Shown in pieces: positions 57,926-64,000 of a stretch of 64,000 nt of DNA. Below the pieces are notes generated by a model, which was given only the letters and a program-made list of their open reading frames with translations, was not told the DNA's origin and did not search any database. Source of the DNA: Nepenthes gracilis (Eukaryota > Streptophyta > Magnoliopsida > Caryophyllales > Nepenthaceae). Each line of letters starts with the position of its first letter. Positions within the stretch are counted from its first letter, which is position 1. The stretch is from NCBI GenBank assembly GCA_033239525.1, contig BSYO01000014.1, positions 17,716,021 to 17,780,020 of the forward strand, read 5' to 3'. A program made the translations under genes and the position numbers.

Positions 57926-58900
57926 GTATCTGGCCAACCCGTCGTTGCTAGTATCTCCCAAGGGCGAAGAAGAGCTGTATTTTTACCTGGTAGTGTCGGA
58001 AGTATCTCTCAGTTTCGTCCTCGTACGCTAGGACTTTGACACTCAATGGCCGGTCTACTATGTTGACCGGCCCAAAGACCCGCTACTCGTGCGCAGAAAA
58101 ATTGGCCTTGGCACTTATATTCTCTACGCGGAAGTTAAGGCCATACTTTCAGATGCACCATGTAGTGTCCTCATAAACCAGCCTCTGAAAAATATACTCT
58201 AGAAACTCGACGTTTCTGTACGGCTAGTAAAATGGGCTATCGAGTTAGACGAGTTTGACATCGAATTTCGGCCTAGACCTGCTATAAAAGCGCAAGCTCT
58301 AGCCAACTTCATTGTTGAGGCCATGACCCCAATTCTCGAAGAGCAGCCCGTAGAAAGCGCGATACAACTTGACGGAGTTCCAAAATGGATACTCACGTAG
58401 ACGGATGGTCAACGGATGTCGGCAGTGGCGCTGGAGTGGTCCTCACTGACCCGACGGGTTTGAGGTGAAGTATTCCCTCATACTCGATTTCCCAGTAACC
58501 AACAACGTTACGAATACGGAAGCCCTGTTAGCCACATTACGATTGGCAAATGAGTGCTCTGCCAAGAGGTTGGTGGTGTACAGTGATTCCAAACTAATCG
58601 TTAACCAGGTTAACGGAAACTTCGAGGTAAGCAATCCTCATCTGGGCAAATACTTGGCAAAGGTGAGGGAGACCGCCCAGGGTTTTGACAAACTAATCCA
58701 AGTGCATGTTCCGAGAACTGAAAACTAGAAGGTAGACCAGCTGGCTAGAGCCACTGCAGCCGAAAATCCAAAACAGTACTCGAGGGACATGATGGAAATT
58801 CTGAACGCTCCCAGCATAAAGAAGTAGGAGGCGATGCAGATTTTCGAAGTGAAAAATTGGATGACGCCCTACCTTTGCTATCTGGCTGACGGACCATTGC
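57926..58900 (+). pseudogene. Dual RNase H region of element D
   Basis: The first segment (about 57926-58200) resembles the usual gypsy RNase H tail (ELYFYLVVSEVSLSFVLVR, PVYYVDRPKDP, RLVKWAIELDEFDIEFRPR). The second (58380-58730) reads TDG at its start, then FPVTNNVTNTEALLATLRLA, VVYSDSKLIVNQVNGNFEVS and LIQVHVPRTEN, the archaeal-like RNase H found in Tat elements. The frame changes between them near 58440. Stops: TAG after IL and after EN. RNase H would remove the RNA template. Non-functional as read. Confidence 0.75.
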
Positions 58901-60088
58901 CAGAAGAAGCGGAGAAGGCGAAGCGGGTCAAAAAATAGCCGGCTAGTACACTGTGGTTGACGGGCGACTATATCGCCATGGTTACTCAACCCCATACCTC
59001 TAATGCCTAACTCCCAAAAAGGCTAACTACACCTTGGGTGAAATGCCCCTGGGATTTGTGGAGTACACATTGGTGGAAAAAACTTAACCTTCAAGATCAT
59101 GCAGTAGGGCTACTACTAGCCCTCGATTAAAAAGGACGCGCTAGAATTTATGAAGAAGTGTGAAAGTTGCAAGCTTCACAATAACCTTCACCGCCAGCCG
59201 TCCGCTAACCTGAAGACACTTAAGCCCCTGGCCCTTCACACAATGGGGGCTCGATATTCTCGGCTCATTTTCCATTGCCACGGGGCAGAGGAAGTTCATC
59301 ATTGTGGGCACGACTATTTCACCAAGTAGGTTAAAGCCATCCCACTGGCAAAAATTACATAGCACAATGTTCTTGAATTCCTTCACCAGAACATTATTTG
59401 CAGATTTGGCGTCCCTGAGGTCATCATGACCGACAACGTGACCCAATTCTAGGGGAAACGCTTTACTAAGTATTGTGCTAGCATTAGCATCAAGTTGGTC
59501 CACACTTAGGTAGCATACCCCCAAACAAATGGATAGGTGGAGGTCACGAACCGAACATTACCCCACGGGTTAAAGACCAAGCTGGAAGACGCAGGGGGCT
59601 CCTGGGTAGACAAGCTCCCCTGAGTTCTCTAGTCTTATCGGACAACCCCAAAAGAACCAACACGCGAGACGCCCTTCAGTCTCTGTTACGAGACTGACGC
59701 GATAATCCCGGTCAAAATCGGGCTTCAAAGTCTTATGGTGGAATCATTTGACCTACAGGGTAACTCCCAAAGAATCAAGGAATACCTAGACTTGTTGGAG
59801 GAAGCCCGCGACACTGCCAAAATGCGGACAGTGACCTACGAACATCGAATTGCCCAATACTACAATAAAAAGGTAAAGGCGCGACAATTCGATGTTGGAG
59901 ACTTGATCCTACGAGGCATCGAGGCCACAGGCAAGCTGGCCGGCCGCACTAAGCTCTCCCCTAATTGGAAAGGGCATTTCCTAGTCTTCGCCGTCCTACA
60001 AAACGGAGTATACAAACTCCGAAACCAGGACGAAAAGTTGATCCCACAAACGTGGAACGCGATCCACCTCAAACGCTACTTCCAATAA
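58901..60088 (+). pseudogene. Integrase of element D
   Basis: The zinc-binding end KKCESCKLHNNLHRQPS (Cys pair at 59160-59171) precedes the core. Core pieces: GHDYFTK-like with a frame change, FLHQNIICRFGVPEVIMTDN (second Asp), then AYPQTNG*VEVTNRTL, where the stop replaces Gln just before the catalytic Glu. The C-terminal frame 59735-60088 is open (RQFDVGDLILRGIEATGKLA, TKLSPNWKGHFLVFAVLQNG, NAIHLKRYFQ). There is no chromodomain. At least six in-frame TAG/TGA codons interrupt it. Confidence 0.8.
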
Positions 60089-60273
60089 AGGGCCCAGGTA
60101 TGTATTTGCATTATCGTGTGTACGCATTCGCTTGCTTGTTTCAATTCGTCAATATGAGTGTTTCCTTAGCATACTGCCTTCCCCTTCTTATGTGCATGTA
60201 TATATGTGTTTGCTTTGCAGGTTATCCGACCTAGACTGCCCCTAAGTCGGGAGGGTCTTCACCCTCTCGTTAT

Positions 60274-60520
60274 TAAACCCTAGTCATCCAAGCGACCCAT
60301 AAGTGGTCGAATATGAACCTTGGTCATTCGAATAGCCCAATTAGCGGTTGTATTTAAACCCTGGTCATCCAAGTGGCCTATAGGCGGTCTACTATGAACC
60401 CCGGTCATCCGAGCTGCCCATTAGCGTTCATATTAAACCCTAATCATCCAAGCGGCCCATAGGTGGTCGAATATAAATTTTGGTCATCTAAGTGGCCCAT
60501 TAGTGGTCGAGAATCTTAGG
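60274..60520 (+). repeat. 3'UTR minisatellite of D, about 41 bp, six units
   Basis: AACCCTAGTCATCCAAGCG-like units repeat six times, each with a GCCCATAGTGGTCG-like end. Odd and even units differ slightly (alternating aaaccct/aaccttg starts), suggesting a dimer of about 82 bp. It lies between the pol stop and the antisense ORF. Confidence 0.9.
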
Positions 60521-60939
60521 GGGCTAGCACAGCACACGCAACGACCTCCTCCACAAGGAGATAGCGTGATCAGTTAATGATAGTCGATGGGAGAAAAGTT
60601 CTTCTCCAACGCTGGCCACCCAAGTCAACACTTGGGCAGCGCCACCAGGTTTCACTCACAAGCCGCCACTACTAGGCCGGCTAACACACACAGCCACCTA
60701 CAAAAAGGGCCTAAGGACTTCGCTCCTTTGGCAGCAATACAATAGCCACCAGCCATCTAAGTTAGCCGTCCAATATAGTAGACATGCAAGCACAAAGCAG
60801 TAAAAAGAAATAGACACAGAGTAGAAAAATTCTCATTTTATTGCTTTCAAACATATTACAGTGATACATAATACAAAGGGAAGACCAAAAATCAACAAAA
60901 GGCTAAGGAGGCGACGCCTGGCCGTCTCGCGGATCCCTC

Positions 60940-62707
60940 ATGAGACTTTCGTGGGTCTGGGCGCACCTGTTTGACATATTAAGCAAGTCCACCAAGAAAT
61001 TAGGGTCAATAAGCCACGCACTACGCCGACACATATTGACCCCTTCCCACATCCGTGACCACACCAACTACTCAATCTCGTGGTGGCATCTTCGGAGGCT
61101 CGAGCGATTCTCCAACTCCGTCAGCTGCCCTCCAAGCTAGCTAAGGCTCCCGGTAATCTTCTCATTCTCCAGTGGTAGCCGGGCATTCTCCTCCTTCAGA
61201 CTAGCATTCTCAGCCTCCATATTAGCCGGAACAGTCTGCAAGGTGGCGGCATCGGACCTGTGCTCCGCCCCCAAGGCCACCAACTTTGCATCCAGTCAGG
61301 CAATCTCTGCCTTTCTATCAAAAATCACCCGATCCCGCTGATCAATTACCTTGGCAATGGTAGCCATCACCTTCTCCTTCTGTACCAAAATACAAAACAA
61401 ATTATGAATTCTAAAAGGAGAAGTTATGCAGAAATTATTAGGGAAGATTATACCTCCTAGACTCTCCATGCGGGCCTCTCAGGTCTGGCCTCCAAGTCTG
61501 GCCCCAACGGCGGCGGTCTCGAAGCAATGCCCTCTCTAGCGGAGCTGGAGGTGGCCTCCTCCGGGATCTCCTCCAGGAGCCCCTCATCGACATCGTCAAC
61601 AGCGGCAGCAAGCTCCCGAGCGACGGCCTCCACTGTGGCCGCTAGAGGATCAAGATCAACCACCGGCTGCTCAGCAGGCATTTGCATGGCTAGTGAACCA
61701 ACAGACGGTTCCTACACCTTCGTCGACGGCACACAGACAAGATCTAAAAAAACCTCCGTCTGCGCCGCTCGAAGAACCACCTGTGGCGCGAGCTGCTCCA
61801 AAATAACGCCTTCATCCCTAGTTTCCGGCAGATCCTCAAACGACTTCTCCATCCCGGTGGCGCTGCTGGGGCCGCTGTAAATCCTGGCAGCGATATAATC
61901 GGGCCTCGAAGAAGATGAGAAGAGCGTCTCCGGTACCATCCTTTTGGGTTGCAGGCCAATGAAGTTGTCGTCTGTTGGATGGGGGCGGATGAGTAGGCCC
62001 CTGGACTCCTCCGGACGCATCATCATCGCCGGCGGTGACGCCTTGAGCTTCTAAATAGGGGAAGGCAATCCCCAGTTCACCTTATTGGTCTCTACCCTAG
62101 AGACCAAGAAATCTCTCCTAAAATTAGAGATGTAGTCCTTGACCAGTTTGGTCAGCCACTCTAAGGACGTTATCTCCGCCACAGACGGCGTCCCAGTATA
62201 AACCTCCAGCACCTGACCCCAATCCTTTGCCAGGGGCTAAATCTCAGACACCCTCACAAAGAAGAACTGGTTCTTCTAGTTCTTCAGTGAGTCAAAGATG
62301 GTCGTATTTATTTTCAGACCATTACGGGGAACCAGGGAGATCCACTCACCTTCTTGGTTTATCTTGAATAATCCCTTCACCATAGACATTGTTAATCGCC
62401 TAGAATGCTTACGAAGGAAGATACAAAAAGTGTAAATATACCATATAGCATTGGCATGGAGTTGGGCGATGGGAACTCACAGAGCTTGGAGGATCGACTG
62501 TAAGTCGTCTGAAAGAGGAAGACGGAGACCGCTCCTCAGGTGGGCATTATACACTGTCACGTGTCCCGCCGGTGGAGAGAAGGCCCTGTCATCCTTGTCT
62601 AGAACCCTCCACGCAATGTCCTTTGGGATGTTAAATTCAACATACAGCGCCTTTACGTCACTCTATCGAAGAACAGAAGAGATGTCGGCAATAGAGATCG
62701 AAGCCAT
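60940..62707 (-). pseudogene. Antisense additional ORF (aORF) of element D, with a probable intron
   Basis: From ATG at 62707 one frame runs to about 61454 with no frameshift, only stop codons (about seven, all TAG or TGA). It reads FNIPKDIAWRVLDKDDRAFS, VPIAQLHANAIWYIYTFCIF, EGEWISLVPRNGLKINTTIF, KNQFFFVRV, then low-complexity acidic, Pro- and Ser-rich parts. A GT...AG intron (61453 to 61380, 74 bp, phase 0) joins it to a coiled-coil exon: KEKVMATIAKVIDQRDRVIF, AENASLKEENARL. The order matches B and C. It runs opposite to pol. Known as an extra ORF of Tat elements; activity unknown. It would be expressed from its own or an antisense promoter. Confidence 0.75.
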
Positions 62708-63022
62708 AATTAACAGAGGAGTTAGGGTTTTCTTTGGGAATGAAAACGGGTTGAAGACAAAGAAGGCAGAGCAGAAGGCGTGAGAAAACACTAAATGTAA
62801 GGAGGAAAACTTAAACGGCAAGGTGTGAAACGTCTTAAACCTCCTCGAGAAGGCACGTCATCATTCCTGCCACGTGTCGCATCCCAAATGGGCCTCTTAT
62901 GAAGCAAATCTTCTGACGCATTAATGGCCTAGATAGCGGTCAAACCGAGATGAGGCACATATCCACTTTTAGCTTGACAAGCCGGCTAATGGCCACGCGT
63001 CACTCAAGGCTCATAGAAAGCT
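62708..63022. other. Spacer between aORF start and hairpin array in D
   Basis: Contains the likely promoter and 5'UTR side of the antisense gene. A cacgtgtcgc block near 62872 holds a CACGTG core. No ORF supported. Confidence 0.4.
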
Positions 63023-63293
63023 CTCCGGAATCTGGCCAAAGATGGTCAATAGATTCGGTCAATTTTCTTCTCCGAATCTGACCACAGACTGTCAACAAAT
63101 CCGGCCAATTCTCTTCTCTGGATCTGACCAAAGACGGTCAACAGATCCGGTCAATTTTCTTCTCCGGATCTGACTGAAGACGGTCAACAGATCCGGTCAA
63201 TTTTCTTCTCCAGATCTGACCAAAGACAGTCAATAGATCTGGTTAATTTTCTTCTCCGGATCTAACCAAAGACGGTAAACAGATCCGGTCAAT
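63023..63293 (+). repeat. Hairpin minisatellite of D, 46 bp, about six units
   Basis: Units start at 63023, 63070, 63116, 63162, 63208 and 63253 with CTCCGGATCTGACC-like sequence. Each unit has the inverted repeat CCGGATCTG...CAGATCCGG and two GGTCAA (TTGACC on minus) cores in the best units. Confidence 0.95.
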
Positions 63294-63405
63294 GCCTCAA
63301 CCTTTCGTAGAGTCCTTTGGAATTTTCAAGCAATGAAGGGTAGTGAGGGGCATCCCATCATGAACATGCCGGAAGCCAGAATTCTGGCCACCGATGGAGG
63401 GCTAG

Positions 63406-64000
63406 TGATGGGTATACCGTAGCTGGGCTGGCCCAACGGTCAAAAAAGGCTCAAATAGCCTGTTAAACGGTCAACTCTAACGTTGGCCCAACAAGAGGTG
63501 TAGGCCCAAATCCTGAAATGCACAAACGCTCTCCCAACGGTCAACGCCAGCGTTGACCGATTAAGACACTGGTGGTGGCTAACTCATGCCCAGAACGGTC
63601 AACCCGCCCAAGCATTGACCGAAATCACTATAGTAACAGGTCGAAAATAAAAAAGCTTTTCACGGGTCTGGCCCACTTGAGCCCACGATCCTACAAACGA
63701 CTAGCAACGGCTCTTTTAGCACCTTCCACGAACTCAGCCAGCATCCAAAAAGAATATTGACAAAATCAACGCCCTTCCCATAAGGAAGGTGCCAGATTTT
63801 TTCAATCTCCTGCTAATTGGGGCTCTCCAACGGTAGAATGTATGGAAGGAAGGTGAGCAATTTGGAAAGCCGTTGACCTTCAGGAAGGGAAGCAATCTCA
63901 GCAAGTTTGGCAACTTGCACCTTCCCTATGGAAGAAAGGCCATCTAGAATGACGCAGGGGATCACACCTTCCAACCAAAGAAAATTACCCTATCACCCTT
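63406..64000 (+). repeat. 3' LTR of gypsy element D (truncated by window)
   Basis: Starts TGATGGGTATACCGTAG, matching the 5' LTR start at 53514 and continuing in register to the window end (595 of about 1036 bp). It contains the same GGTCAACGCCAGCGTTGACC palindrome at about 63538. Confidence 0.9.

Larger units (their letters stand above)
53514..64000 (+). mobile_element. Gypsy element D (Tat-type), nearly complete
   Basis: Best-preserved Ty3/gypsy element. Order: 5' LTR (53514-54549), PBS, gag, protease, RT, two RNase H-like segments, integrase ending at 60088, 3'UTR minisatellite, antisense ORF on the minus strand, hairpin minisatellite, 3' LTR from 63406 past the window end. Two RNase H segments and an antisense ORF after pol place it in the Tat lineage (known for Ogre/Retand relatives). 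In-frame stops and some frameshifts in gag and pol make it non-autonomous now. The 5 bp before it are atagt; the same should follow the 3' LTR outside the window. Confidence 0.9.

Noticed and set aside
61527..61880. Plus-strand ORF of 117 codons
   Set aside because: Shadow of the antisense ORF; serine- and alanine-rich composition reflects the complementary strand.

Overview
This window is nuclear DNA of a flowering plant, probably a dicot. It is AT-rich and almost entirely transposable-element sequence. The evidence is plant-type Ty3/gypsy and Ty1/copia LTR retrotransposons with readable gag, protease, reverse transcriptase, RNase H and integrase remnants, nested solo LTRs with 5-bp target duplications, a plant-mitochondrial-like insert, and one plant-specific VQ-motif gene of the JAV1/VQ22 type. 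No bacterial operons, rRNA, convincing tRNA or CRISPR were seen. All identifications come from reading motifs; no database search was possible.

Layout. (A) 1-3545, minus: 5' half of a decayed gypsy element of the Tat type, cut by the window edge. 3546-8342: AT-rich DNA that includes an eroded tandem repeat of about 264 bp. 8343-12035: a flank segment present twice (8343-9557 and 11044-12035); the first copy is followed by a shuffled, LTR-like mosaic (9558-11040). 12036-16280, plus: a 4.2-kb non-autonomous Sirevirus-like copia element with both LTRs, a near-perfect target duplication, gag and several polypurine tracts, but no pol. (B) 16281 to about 24984, plus: an old Tat-type gypsy with an antisense gene remnant downstream of pol. 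24990-32775: a repeat family with large LTRs, two minus copies and one plus copy (29055-31837). (C) about 33556-51672, minus: another Tat-type gypsy, split by two solo LTRs (41348-43720 and 46476-49798) and by a mitochondrial-like insert (about 37205-39357). 51876-52502, plus: the only convincing host gene, an intronless VQ protein whose promoter begins right beside the LTR of C. (D) 53514 to beyond 64000, plus: the youngest and most complete Tat-type gypsy. Its order is LTR, PBS, gag, protease, RT, two RNase H-like segments, integrase, 3'UTR minisatellite, antisense ORF with a probable intron, hairpin minisatellite, 3' LTR.

How the parts relate. B, C and D share one plan: gag-pol on one strand and an extra gene on the opposite strand between pol and the 3' LTR. 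None looks autonomous today, because each pol carries stops or frameshifts. The stops in D are nearly all TAG or TGA explainable by C-to-T change at CAG or TGG codons, as expected from decay of methylated silenced copies. The large-LTR family inserted later into C, and plus copy R3 lies inside an older minus copy. The VQ gene, whose relatives bind WRKY factors, sits between two gypsy elements; D carries unusually many W-box cores in its LTRs and in a tandem array.
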